Source: a virus. From it: DNA of 23,113 bases. The notes under the pieces were generated by a model that was given only the letters and a program-made list of their open reading frames with translations, had not been told where the DNA came from and made no database searches. Below, piece by piece: positions 1 through 7,156 of the stretch. A program made the translations under genes and the position numbers. Numbering within the stretch: position 1 is the first letter of the stretch; each line of letters opens with the position of its first letter. The stretch spans positions 1-23,113 of the IMG/VR virus record IMGVR_UViG_3300027976_000235; one strand, given 5' to 3'.

Positions 1-151
1 TCTGCCAATCGTAGGCCAAGACTCGCATCGCCTCTTTTGCGAACACGTCACGGATCGACATGCCCTGTTCGAACGTCGGGTTCCAAGCTCCATCTTGTGT
101 TTCACTCTGTTCGCCCGGAAACGCCGGTCCGCCGTCATCTTTTTTAGTCAT
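1..151 (-). CDS. Small phage protein, GGPAFP type (partial, runs off the left edge)
   Basis: The visible 50 residues start MTKKDDGGPAFPGE and continue to EQGMSIRDVFAKEAMRVLA before the window edge cuts the gene. The pair of motifs GGPAFP and GM(S/T)(I/L)RD is known from many short uncharacterised proteins of proteobacterial phages. No function is known to me for that family. The start ATG at 151 overlaps the TGA of the upstream gene (ATGA), so it is translationally coupled and belongs to the end of the long leftward operon. The missing C-terminus prevents any further call. Confidence 0.75.
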   Translation of the reverse strand, partial: MTKKDDGGPAFPGEQSETQDGAWNPTFEQGMSIRDVFAKEAMRVLAYDWQ

Positions 152-324
152 GTCACGCGCTCCCAAATACGATCAAGTAATTCAGCTTGCTTTTCTGATA
201 GCCGACGACCTTTGGTCAACTGGTCTGAAATGGAGTCGACAAAGGTTCGCTCCCAATCGGTCAGTTTGGACTCGCGTTTTTCGCAGTCGTCTACCATCTG
301 TTGGTGTTCGTCGTGTTCAGCCAT
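148..324 (-). CDS. 58-residue conserved small phage protein, function unknown
   Basis: The protein begins MAEHDEHQQM and ends in a charged helical segment (LTDWERTFVDSISDQL then LSEKQAELLDRIWERVT). The open frame extends upstream to 486, but ATG at 324 is preferred: GAGGA lies about 9 nt before it, and the upstream extension overlaps the preceding zinc-motif gene heavily. Its TGA overlaps the ATG of the next gene. The sequence predicts a soluble, helical, acidic protein with no membrane segment. The LTDWE...ISDQL...LSEKQ...LDRIWERV pattern is familiar from small phage proteins of unknown role. The reading frame call is firm and the function is not known. Confidence 0.75.
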   Translation of the reverse strand: MAEHDEHQQMVDDCEKRESKLTDWERTFVDSISDQLTKGRRLSEKQAELLDRIWERVT

Positions 325-655
325 TAAATGGAGTCCTCGATTTGATGCGTGAATGGTCCGAGCCTGGGCGCTGGTGCGCCGGTGGGTTGTGCAGCGATGG
401 TACGTATGCGACGCGCTTGAACAAGTCGCTCCCCGCTGGCGTGGCTTCGTTTTTTCCCCGCACTCGCTTGGCCGGCATCGGATCAACCCCGATTCGCCGG
501 CGGGCTGATGCTGACAGCGTGATCGGTGCCGCTCTTGTGCGCGCCGCCCCGCAGGTTCTGCACATGTTGAGCAAGCCCGACTTCATGTTCGGATGCTTGT
601 TGAATGCTTCCAGAGGCTTCACCTCAAGGCATTTTGAGCAAGATTTTTCAGTCAT
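317..655 (-). CDS. Zinc-motif protein (CX2C...CX2C), possible nuclease-associated fold
   Basis: 112 residues. Two CXXC knuckles stand at C6/C9 and C32/C35, separated by 22 residues, with the pattern CSKC...KPLEAF...CRTC. This arrangement is typical of the N-terminal zinc module of phage HNH and endonuclease-VII-like proteins, and of stand-alone zinc-finger proteins. The C-terminal half is basic and low in predicted structure, and no HNH catalytic triad is visible, so a nuclease activity is not supported. The start is well fixed by CGGAGG six nt before ATG 655. The gene overlaps the next start by 8 bases and sits near the distal end of the replication operon. DNA or RNA binding is a reasonable guess only. 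Confidence 0.65.
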   Translation of the reverse strand: MTEKSCSKCLEVKPLEAFNKHPNMKSGLLNMCRTCGAARTRAAPITLSASARRRIGVDPMPAKRVRGKNEATPAGSDLFKRVAYVPSLHNPPAHQRPGSDHSRIKSRTPFNG

Positions 656-673
656 CGTATCCTCCGTTAAAAG

Positions 674-907
674 TTAGTCCTTCGGCTGCGTATAATCAAC
701 CCGCATTTCTTCGTCCGACTCCTCTTGCAGCGCGGCTGGACGCGACACTGCGTCAGCTTGATCCGCGTCGTCCGCAGCGCGCTCCCACGCATCGCCGACA
801 TTTCCACCGATCAGCAGGCCCAGCGCGATCACGGCACCGAGCCCGCATAGCGTGCCGATAAGCAACCATTGCGTTATACTACCTGTCCACCATTCGAAAA
901 GTTCCAT
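674..907 (-). CDS. 77-residue single-pass inner-membrane protein, unknown role
   Basis: Residues about 13-35 form one long hydrophobic helix (ITQWLLIGTLCGLGAVIALG...), rich in Gly and Leu, preceded by MELFEWWTG and followed by an acidic, hydrophilic tail. It is predicted to be membrane anchored with the tail on one side. AGGAG seven nt before ATG 907 supports the start. It is too short for a holin call by itself, has only one membrane segment, and no endolysin gene is next to it. It lies in the leftward operon between the small HTH protein and the zinc-motif protein. The function is unknown. Confidence 0.65.
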   Translation of the reverse strand: MELFEWWTGSITQWLLIGTLCGLGAVIALGLLIGGNVGDAWERAADDADQADAVSRPAALQEESDEEMRVDYTQPKD

Positions 908-908
908 G

Positions 909-1172
909 CTATTCTCCTAGCAATCTAGCTAAACAATCTCCCGTATCCTGACATTTTAAGTTACCTTCTTTATACCACTGACGATGCCGATTAACTGTTC
1001 GAACCGCTATACCCAGGCGGGCGGCTACAAGGTCGGAGCTGACGCCCGCATAACGCTGCCAGAAGAAAGCCTCGCAGCAGTAGCCAAGGCCTCGGGTAAC
1101 GAGGTGGGCGGCGGAGCCCGGACGAGTATATCCGCTTGGATTATCGTTTTGTAATTCGCGCGTGATAGTCAT
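909..1172 (-). CDS. 87-residue putative helix-turn-helix protein
   Basis: Residues about 46-65 (SDLVAARLGIAVRTVNRHRQ) fit a helix-turn-helix of the kind found in sigma-region-4 and RWP-like DNA-binding proteins: a first helix, a Gly turn, then a recognition helix rich in Arg/Asn/His. Cysteines at 32/33 and a CX5C pair at 74/80 may bind metal or form a structural pair. The start ATG overlaps the stop of the ATPase gene (ATGA) and has CGGAG upstream. The first 30 nt or so of the coding region contain one arm of a 25-nt repeat also present in the leader of the gene at 11,852. A role as a phage regulator is an inference. Confidence 0.6.
   Translation of the reverse strand: MTITRELQNDNPSGYTRPGSAAHLVTRGLGYCCEAFFWQRYAGVSSDLVAARLGIAVRTVNRHRQWYKEGNLKCQDTGDCLARLLGE
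1137..1161 (+). repeat. 25-nt dispersed repeat, copy 1 (inside an early gene)
   Basis: The plus strand here reads TGGATTATCG...GTAATTCGCGC and matches the minus strand of 11,874-11,898 at 23 of 25 positions, so the two copies are inverted relative to each other. This copy covers codons 4 to 12 of the HTH gene read on the minus strand. An 11-nt core (GTAATTCGCGC) recurs at 16,061-16,071. Confidence 0.7.
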
Positions 1173-2416
1173 GTCAGAGTCTCCGGTGTAATCCCTAGTC
1201 CACGCTTAGGGATCGTAATCGCTTCCCCTGGTGCGGTGATAGGAGCAAGCATCAAGCCTTGGATTGTAGAGACAATTTTAAGCTGCCCGCTGTTCAATGC
1301 CCCCGCGAGGATGCCTTCGAAGTCGCGGAAGTCGGGGAAGTATATATGAATCATCTTGTAAGCCTCGGCATAAGGAATCATACCTTTGCGCTTGACGAAT
1401 TCAATAAAGCGCTCGGCCTGCATGGAGTCCTCTGTCCGTCCGATGCGCGAGAAGACTCTGTTCATGTCTTGCTCTACGTCGAGGAGCATCGTGTTAGCAA
1501 GCTGCAAGTCCTCGGCAGTAATTTGCAGACTGTTTCCGCGCGAGGCACTGAGCACCATTGCAACCTTGTGCATGTGGGTTTGCTTGCGGGCGGCGTAACC
1601 CTCTAGCATCTGATCATCCATGCGAGCCACTGCGTCCTTCCAGAACGACTCGTACCAGGCGGCTCCCCATGCGCGGGCATCCTTGGTGATGGTGTAGCAG
1701 CCGCAGAGGGTGCTAATGCGCTCAAGGTCCTGGATGAGGCCAGCTCGTAGCTGAGCATCTCCGTCACCTACGTGCTCGTCTACGTAAGCAATGTACTTGT
1801 CCTTAGTGTCTCCGTAGATGAATATACACCGGGAGCTGAGGCCGCCACCGATCATAGACTGGGGCATGTTGTCGGCGATCCAGTGAGGAGTCGTGCCAGC
1901 TTGCAAGTTGATCCACGGCGCTTCGATTATATCGTTCCCGCTCATCTTAGTGATCTTTTCATAGGACTTCTTGCCGTCCCAGAGCTCGATAAGTAGGTTA
2001 ATCATATCGCGGTCCTGCAGGTTGAGCAGTGATCCCAGCTCTGATGCAACGAGAGTCAGTGGTGACATAGGATGGAACTCCCCGTTGTACTCGAAAGCTT
2101 CGCTTGCTCCGGCGAAGGCGGAAACCAACGCTTGCCAGGTGATAGCATTCGGACCGAACTTTATACCGGGAACTTGCCGGAGCAAATCCGTAGCTATGTC
2201 GATGGTAGTGGACTTGGCAACGACTCCAGGTGGACCGACGTAGATTATATAGAACGAAGGATACCACTGGAAGCGCTTCATGTCGATCCAGACTCGGCGA
2301 CGAAGCGCCCCGGCCACGGTTCCGATGCCAGCCCAGAAATGAAACCGGCGCGGTGCTTCTGTTACGCTGCTGTACTCTAGGTAAGCGCGTATCCAGTCGG
2401 GGTAGTTGCGAATCAT
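1169..2416 (-). CDS. Phage replicative ATPase of the DUF3987-like helicase/primase type
   Basis: 415 residues. A P-loop stands at residues 61-70 (GPPGVVAKST) after a beta strand (FYIIYV). It is a variant Walker A in which Ala replaces the Gly before Lys, as in DUF3987-type phage proteins. LVASELGSLL (122-131) is the likely Walker B region, with Glu as the acidic residue. Further on, LQAGTTPHWIADNM and GGGLSSRCIFIYGD fit the conserved segment with an Arg that ends the ATPase core. The C-terminal 90 residues look like a winged-helix tail. The gene directly follows the DNA polymerase (ATGA overlap, GGGGGGA as SD), which fits a role in unwinding DNA at the fork. No primase catalytic motif is visible, so helicase is the safer reading. 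Confidence 0.75.
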   Translation of the reverse strand: MIRNYPDWIRAYLEYSSVTEAPRRFHFWAGIGTVAGALRRRVWIDMKRFQWYPSFYIIYVGPPGVVAKSTTIDIATDLLRQVPGIKFGPNAITWQALVSAFAGASEAFEYNGEFHPMSPLTLVASELGSLLNLQDRDMINLLIELWDGKKSYEKITKMSGNDIIEAPWINLQAGTTPHWIADNMPQSMIGGGLSSRCIFIYGDTKDKYIAYVDEHVGDGDAQLRAGLIQDLERISTLCGCYTITKDARAWGAAWYESFWKDAVARMDDQMLEGYAARKQTHMHKVAMVLSASRGNSLQITAEDLQLANTMLLDVEQDMNRVFSRIGRTEDSMQAERFIEFVKRKGMIPYAEAYKMIHIYFPDFRDFEGILAGALNSGQLKIVSTIQGLMLAPITAPGEAITIPKRGLGITPETLT

Positions 2417-4911
2417 TCACAGTCCCCCCAGCTTACCGGTGAGGTCTTAATGCCGGTAGGAATAATCAGCGGATCGTCATAGGGGATGGGTATACGACTT
2501 GCTGCGAGCATACGGGACAGAAGAGTGCCTGCACGGTGGGTCGGAAACTGTCCTGCCAAGCTATCGTGAACTTGTAGGAGCACTTGCACTTCGGGCAATT
2601 GATCGTAGAAGTTGAGCCAGATCCGGTTGATAAGGATACCGACGGTGGACTGGGGAAGCCACGCGAGAGCCTCGGGGAGCAGGACTTCGAGTCGATCGAA
2701 GATGTACCAGCGATAGCCCCAACGGTTCTCGACGAAGCGGTGCCGAGTAATTTGTGCAAGGGTTCGGTTGTGCCACTCTCGGATTCCAGGGTGAGCACCA
2801 AACCACTGCTTTTGCGCTTTGTCCACCTCGTGGACTGTACGCCCGGTATGAGCAGCAACTGTTTTAGCTCCTCCTCCGTAATTCGTAGCGTGGCAGAATA
2901 CTTTTGCGAATTCCCGAGCGTGCTTGAGCGGAGCACGATGGTCTTTATAGTTAGGGTGCGTTTCACAGAGTTCTTCCATGGGTGGGGCATTGCGGCCAGC
3001 GACGAGGTAGGCATTAGCCAGGTGCATGTCTACGCCAAGGCGCATCGCGGCCATCCAGTCTGGTTCATTAGCTTCCCAGACTACGACTTGAAGATCCGCT
3101 CTATCAAGGTCCATATCGAAGAAAGTGAACCCAGGATCAGGACCGTACATACTACGTATGTTAGGGAGAGTAAAATCCATGCTTCCGCGAGCAGCCGCCT
3201 TGCCTGACGATTTAGATTTCTCGCTTGGGATAGTTTGCAAATTCCCTCCGGAGCCGAAGGGGTTTTTGGAGGAACTGAGTCTGTATGAATAGGGTGCTGA
3301 TTTTCCACCTGCGTCTCCTGCTATGTTAAAAGAACAGCGCATCCGTCCGTCGTCATCGACTGGCATACCGACGAAGTCGCCGAGGAACTTATTGAGAGTC
3401 CGTATGTCTGCGATAGCATGGCACAGGGGCTTGACCAGAGGCTCCTTAGCCGCCAGCCGCGTCAGTGCCTCATCATCACAAGTCGGGCGCATTACGGTCC
3501 GGCCATCTACGATAGTACGCTTAATCACCGGCGGCAGACGCAAGTCATCGTAGAACAGAGCTTGCATCTGCTTGGGTGAAGCGGGGTTTATGGAGTGACC
3601 CAGGACGTTGAAAAGGAATGCCTCGCGGTGGCTTAGCTCCTCCTCGATATCAGTCGCCATTTGCGCCTTGATCGGAGTCTTTATCCTCACACCGATGTTC
3701 ATAGCGCGCAGGACCGGCCAGAACATACGTTGCTGGATGGCGTCTACGGCAGCTAGTCCCATTACGTCAGCAGTCTGAGCTAAGACCTCGCCGACCTCGC
3801 GGGTGTAGACGCAGTCTTGGAGGTTGTACCGCCAACGCTGATCTTCGGGGGCGTCTGAGGCGATCTTACCTTCATCCTTCCAGTAGACGTACCAGTCTGC
3901 ATACATCGAGGCTAGAAACGCAAGGCCCTTAGGCAAGGCGGCGAAGACCGAGTGCTGTGAGATCATCGTATCTTGAGCGCCGCGAGGGATGAAGTGCCAG
4001 TAGCGGTACACCCACTGCGCATCGTAGAGACCGTTCTGCCACCTTACACGAGCATTTGCGTGGGTGAGTAACTGGTAAAGAGCGAAGACTATAACGGACT
4101 CTTGCTCCTCGTCCCAGTAACCTTCGCGTTTTCCCCTTGCGATGAACGGGATGCAGAGCGCATCCGTGGAGGACCAGCTGAAGCCGATGCAGTCAATAGC
4201 TCCGGGCCGCGTCTCAATGTCGAAGTCGAGCCAAAGTGGTCCCCCCTGATCCATTCGCTGGAGTAAGTCTCGGATGGTATCCAGCACCTGGGAGTAGCTT
4301 GGACGGACGATAAAATTCCAGGCGGGTTGGTTGTCATAGACGCGACTTGTCATATGCCGCTTTACTCGTCGCAGGTCGTTAAGGACTACCGCACGCAAGT
4401 CCCATTGCTTGAGAACCATGGAAGGATGGAGCGTCGGAATCACCTTGGGACGCTCGAGTTGGCCCTGGTCCTTGAACATCGGGTCCATGCGGAGGAGCGA
4501 GCCGCGCCACTTAGTCACGGCCCAGTTACCGGTCAAGGCCCACATAGCGAGATTTCCGAATGTTACGATCAGGTTCGGCTGCACCATTTCGATTTCGATT
4601 AGCAGCTCCGCGACACCTTCGTGAACTTCGCGCGTACAATACTTATCCCTAAGCAGCGTGTGCGCCGCCGAGATGTCTTTCTTCTTCAGCGCGATGAATG
4701 CGCTTAGCTGGCCGAGCGGAGGCCGGACGCGGACGACGGAGGTGGTGAAGCATTCGCTTCGCATGATACCGGCCTCGTGGAGCATCCGGTTAAGCTCCTG
4801 GCCGGCGGCGCCCGAGAACGCTGCCCCGGTGCGTTCATCATCGGAGCTGGGATACTCCGCGACGAGCATGATGCGGCTGGGGATCGGCCCCTCGCCTCTG
4901 ATGCGGGGCAT
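2413..4911 (-). CDS. polA: Family A DNA polymerase with N-terminal uracil-DNA-glycosylase-like domain and 3'-5' exonuclease
   Basis: 832 residues in three parts. Residues 1-190 are UDG-like: AEYPSSDDERTG...FSGAAG (19-37) resembles motif 1 of family 4 enzymes and LHPSMVL (161-167) motif 2, but the GE(A/G)PG active-site signature is degraded and no Fe-S cysteines are seen. Residues about 225-390 are a DnaQ-like exonuclease with intact motifs: D231/E233 (FDIET), N293...D297 and Y362...D366. Residues 400-832 are the polymerase: NLQTIP (558-563), motif A with D601 and Asp606 at the Glu710 position of E. coli Pol I, motif B with R666, K670, H674 and Y678, and motif C QVHDS with D783. His674 sits where Pol I has Phe762, and Ser784 replaces the motif C Glu. 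Phage SPO1 polymerase is a known example of a UDG-like fusion. This is the main replicative polymerase of the phage. Confidence 0.92.
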   Translation of the reverse strand: MPRIRGEGPIPSRIMLVAEYPSSDDERTGAAFSGAAGQELNRMLHEAGIMRSECFTTSVVRVRPPLGQLSAFIALKKKDISAAHTLLRDKYCTREVHEGVAELLIEIEMVQPNLIVTFGNLAMWALTGNWAVTKWRGSLLRMDPMFKDQGQLERPKVIPTLHPSMVLKQWDLRAVVLNDLRRVKRHMTSRVYDNQPAWNFIVRPSYSQVLDTIRDLLQRMDQGGPLWLDFDIETRPGAIDCIGFSWSSTDALCIPFIARGKREGYWDEEQESVIVFALYQLLTHANARVRWQNGLYDAQWVYRYWHFIPRGAQDTMISQHSVFAALPKGLAFLASMYADWYVYWKDEGKIASDAPEDQRWRYNLQDCVYTREVGEVLAQTADVMGLAAVDAIQQRMFWPVLRAMNIGVRIKTPIKAQMATDIEEELSHREAFLFNVLGHSINPASPKQMQALFYDDLRLPPVIKRTIVDGRTVMRPTCDDEALTRLAAKEPLVKPLCHAIADIRTLNKFLGDFVGMPVDDDGRMRCSFNIAGDAGGKSAPYSYRLSSSKNPFGSGGNLQTIPSEKSKSSGKAAARGSMDFTLPNIRSMYGPDPGFTFFDMDLDRADLQVVVWEANEPDWMAAMRLGVDMHLANAYLVAGRNAPPMEELCETHPNYKDHRAPLKHAREFAKVFCHATNYGGGAKTVAAHTGRTVHEVDKAQKQWFGAHPGIREWHNRTLAQITRHRFVENRWGYRWYIFDRLEVLLPEALAWLPQSTVGILINRIWLNFYDQLPEVQVLLQVHDSLAGQFPTHRAGTLLSRMLAASRIPIPYDDPLIIPTGIKTSPVSWGDCE

Positions 4912-4913
4912 GG

Positions 4914-6251
4914 TTATAGTCCTAAAGTTGCGTCAAGTTCAGCCCCGGCTTTCAGTCTCTCAATGCGGGCGACTGCTATGCCGTAGGAAGCTTGGTCCAG
5001 CTCCACGCCAGTCGCCCGCACTTTGAGCGCGTTTGCAGCTGCAAATATCGGCCCGGTACCCATGAACGGATCGAGGACGGACTGGCCCGGTAGCAAAGTC
5101 CGGCTAAGCAAGTCTTGGAAGAGCGCAACCGGCTTCTGAGCCGCGTGGCCGAGGTTACTGTCCGGACCGTAATCAAGAACGTCGCCTGCCATCTTAAGTA
5201 TAGGCCGCTTCCCTTTGATTGCGTATAGGATAGTTTCATACTTACGCTGCGGCCCGAGTTCAGGCCACGGTGCGCGCATTGCTGTGCGTTTGAGCCAGAT
5301 GAGAGGAGTGCGGAAGACTTGCCAGCCGGCGGCAGCGAAAACAAGCTTGAGCGCGGGGAAGTTGTCTACGTCGCAGAAGGCGTAAAGGTGGGCCTGTGGC
5401 TTGGCTAGTCTGAATCCTTCAGTAGCAAGTGCCGCATAGCACTGGACCGCGAGTTCCGGCGTGTCAGCGTATCCGTGGGCACCGGCAGCCACTCCTCCGG
5501 AGTCTCCGAATTCATCGGCTCCCATGCCGTAGGGGGGATCGGTGAGGATGCAGTCGAACTGCTCCGCTGCTGCGTCTCGCATCCAGCTGAGGGAGTCTCC
5601 GTTAACGGCGCTGTGGACTGAGGCGGTAAAGGTTCGTCCAACAAGCGCGCCAAGCTCTCGATGCTTGGCACTGGCGTCGAGCTTTTTGAGGATTTTGAAA
5701 GCTTCGTCAACGGTCTTGGCTGCCGCGACTTCGGGGACGGCAAGGTTACGCCCCACGATAAGCTCCCGTCGAGTTGCTTCGTGATAAGTACCTTCGTCTG
5801 ATCCTCTGAGTTCGACTGCGATTGTTGCAGTTGAAGGCACAGGCGCTCCCGAGGCTTCAGCCTGTCGAGTTCGTAGAGAAAGGAGACGATTGACAGCAGC
5901 AGCTCGCTCTTGCCAGGATAGATCAACACGGTGGATATTTTCTTCAAGTTCGGCCTCCTCAGCCGCGAGCGGCGTTAAGTCATCAAAGAGTGTGTAAGGG
6001 ATGTGGCCTAGGGGTACTTCCTGGCCGTCGTGACGGATACCCCCGCCCAAGTCTGCAAGGTCAGCAATAGCACGGAAGCGGCGCTCGCCTGCAACGAGAG
6101 CGAAACCGCCTTCGTGGGAACGGAGGATAATGGGATGGAGCAAACCACGCTTGGAGATGGAGTCGGCAAACTCGTGGAGCTTAGCTTCGTCAAAGACGCG
6201 TCGCTGGCGGTTGGGGAGTACAGTGATAGTATCAAGGCGAATCGTTTTCAT
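4914..6251 (-). CDS. ParB-domain / DNA methyltransferase fusion
   Basis: 445 residues. Residues 1-120 are a ParB/Srx N-terminal domain with the GERRFRA box (55-61) and an ENIHR box (104-108). Residues about 205-445 are an N4-cytosine or N6-adenine methyltransferase with motif IV DPPYG (238-242), HAAQKP (369-374), motif I DPFMGTG (394-400) and the acidic motif II GVELD (415-419). The order IV then I marks the beta class. The ParB domain may supply DNA binding or CTP-dependent clamping. Methylation of phage DNA would protect it from host restriction or mark replication sites. No ParA or restriction enzyme is adjacent. No SD is seen before ATG 6251; the start is set by the ParB N-terminus. An intrinsic terminator lies just upstream and the polymerase gene follows after 2 nt. 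Confidence 0.9.
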   Translation of the reverse strand: MKTIRLDTITVLPNRQRRVFDEAKLHEFADSISKRGLLHPIILRSHEGGFALVAGERRFRAIADLADLGGGIRHDGQEVPLGHIPYTLFDDLTPLAAEEAELEENIHRVDLSWQERAAAVNRLLSLRTRQAEASGAPVPSTATIAVELRGSDEGTYHEATRRELIVGRNLAVPEVAAAKTVDEAFKILKKLDASAKHRELGALVGRTFTASVHSAVNGDSLSWMRDAAAEQFDCILTDPPYGMGADEFGDSGGVAAGAHGYADTPELAVQCYAALATEGFRLAKPQAHLYAFCDVDNFPALKLVFAAAGWQVFRTPLIWLKRTAMRAPWPELGPQRKYETILYAIKGKRPILKMAGDVLDYGPDSNLGHAAQKPVALFQDLLSRTLLPGQSVLDPFMGTGPIFAAANALKVRATGVELDQASYGIAVARIERLKAGAELDATLGL

Positions 6252-6278
6252 TTTTTATGCAGCCAGTTATACGAGGGT

Positions 6279-6304
6279 AAAAAGGGGAAGTTGCCAGCTT
6301 CCCC
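6279..6304 (-). terminator. Intrinsic terminator between the 159-residue gene and the ParB-methyltransferase gene
   Basis: Read on the minus strand: stem GGGGAAG, loop of 7 nt, stem CTTCCCC, then TTTTT. The 7-bp perfect GC-rich stem and U-run are classical. It should end or attenuate leftward transcripts just before the methyltransferase, polymerase and helicase genes. Confidence 0.85.
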
Positions 6305-6310
6305 GCAAAC

Positions 6311-6790
6311 TCAACCCGGCAGAATCGCAGCTACGCGCTCTTGAACCGTGTCGTTGTAAAGCTCATGCGCGAGCTTTACCTTCACGACCTTGCCCTGAAG
6401 CATACGCCAAGCAAACACGTCGCCAGGGTTGTTCGTGCCTGTAGCATCGCGGTAGGCCCGTTGCGCGCGGTTCTTACCTTTGCCCATGTCGATACTGCCC
6501 GAAGGAGTCAGGTCCAAGAAGGCCCTGTCAGTGATGGTCAGCTCGGGCGGCAAGCCCGTCGCCTGGAGAACCGCTGGAATCTGAATACGCAGCGGGATAA
6601 TCATCGAGACCCAAGGCTGGCCTGCACGCTCGCCCTTGCCGATGGTGCCAGCACCCGTAGTGATCTCTCCGATGACAGCTGTGTAAAGGCCATCTTCAGC
6701 GTCCGGGTTCTCCGTAGGGCACGGCGGGCGTTTCTCGTTTACCTCGTTGACTTGCGCGTCCAAAAACGCTGCGGGATCGAATTGACTCAT
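6311..6790 (-). CDS. 159-residue conserved phage protein of the replication module
   Basis: The protein starts MSQFDPAAFLDAQV and contains a Pro/Glu-rich linker (KRPPCPTENPDAEDG) followed by a beta-rich core (LYTAVIGEIT...PWVSMIIPLRIQIP...ELTITDRAFLDLT...KVVKVKLAHE). The beta-strand pattern and the place beside an SSB-like gene and a Sak4-like ATPase would suit an OB-fold or DNA-associated accessory factor, but I do not recognise a named family. AAGGAAA eight nt before ATG 6790 fixes the start. The gene is unusual in having an intrinsic terminator on both sides, so its mRNA may be made as a separate unit or at a different level from its neighbours. Confidence 0.75.
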   Translation of the reverse strand: MSQFDPAAFLDAQVNEVNEKRPPCPTENPDAEDGLYTAVIGEITTGAGTIGKGERAGQPWVSMIIPLRIQIPAVLQATGLPPELTITDRAFLDLTPSGSIDMGKGKNRAQRAYRDATGTNNPGDVFAWRMLQGKVVKVKLAHELYNDTVQERVAAILPG

Positions 6791-6811
6791 GATGAGTTTC
6801 CTTAGAGTTAC

Positions 6812-6838
6812 AAAAAGGCAGCACTGACCGGGGCTGCC
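6812..6838 (-). terminator. Intrinsic terminator after the SSB-like gene
   Basis: Read on the minus strand: GGCAGC, 10-nt loop, GCTGCC, then TTTTT. It lies 16 nt after the SSB-like stop codon and ahead of the 159-residue gene. Confidence 0.8.
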
Positions 6839-6853
6839 GAGCCGGTTGAGGGG

Positions 6854-7156
6854 TTAGAAGGGGATGTCGTCATCCATGTCGTCAAAGCCGGTCTTGCCGC
6901 CGACATGCGCGTAGGCTGGGGCAACGGGACGCGCAGCTGGGGGTCGCGCAATGTTTTGTCCTTGCGCATCCTTCCAGAACACATTGACCCAGCCCTGCCA
7001 GCCGGAATTACCCAGCGGGATTGTGTCGAGTTTGAGGCTAAGGGAATTGTCAGAGCGCAGGATTGCCGTGCCCATCTTCAGGTAACGGTTTTTCTCGCCG
7101 TTCTCGCCCTTGATGTAGGCGCAAGCATCGCCGGTTAGTTGTTGTGAAGTCGCCAT
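6854..7156 (-). CDS. SSB-like single-stranded-DNA-binding protein with acidic C-terminal tip
   Basis: 100 residues. The core is a short beta-rich domain (NRYLKMGTAILRSDNSLSLK, then WQGWVNVFWKD), a linker rich in Ala, Pro and Arg follows, and the protein ends in DDMDDDIPF. An acidic tail closing in DIPF is the established partner-docking tip of bacterial SSB proteins. The core is shorter than a usual SSB OB-fold (about 110 residues), so this is SSB-like by tail and context. The start ATG 7156 shares one base with the upstream TAA (TAATG) and has GGGGAGG upstream; the longer in-frame extension is less likely. It is coupled to a Sak4-like ATPase, a pairing known in phage recombination modules. 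Confidence 0.7.
   Translation of the reverse strand: MATSQQLTGDACAYIKGENGEKNRYLKMGTAILRSDNSLSLKLDTIPLGNSGWQGWVNVFWKDAQGQNIARPPAARPVAPAYAHVGGKTGFDDMDDDIPF

Noticed and set aside
60-677. Open plus-strand frame of 205 codons at the left end
   Set aside because: It runs antisense to three small genes that have good SD sites and overlapping start/stop codons.
4914-6251. Plasmid-type partition system suggested by the ParB domain
   Set aside because: No ParA gene and no parS-like repeats nearby; the domain is fused to a methyltransferase.
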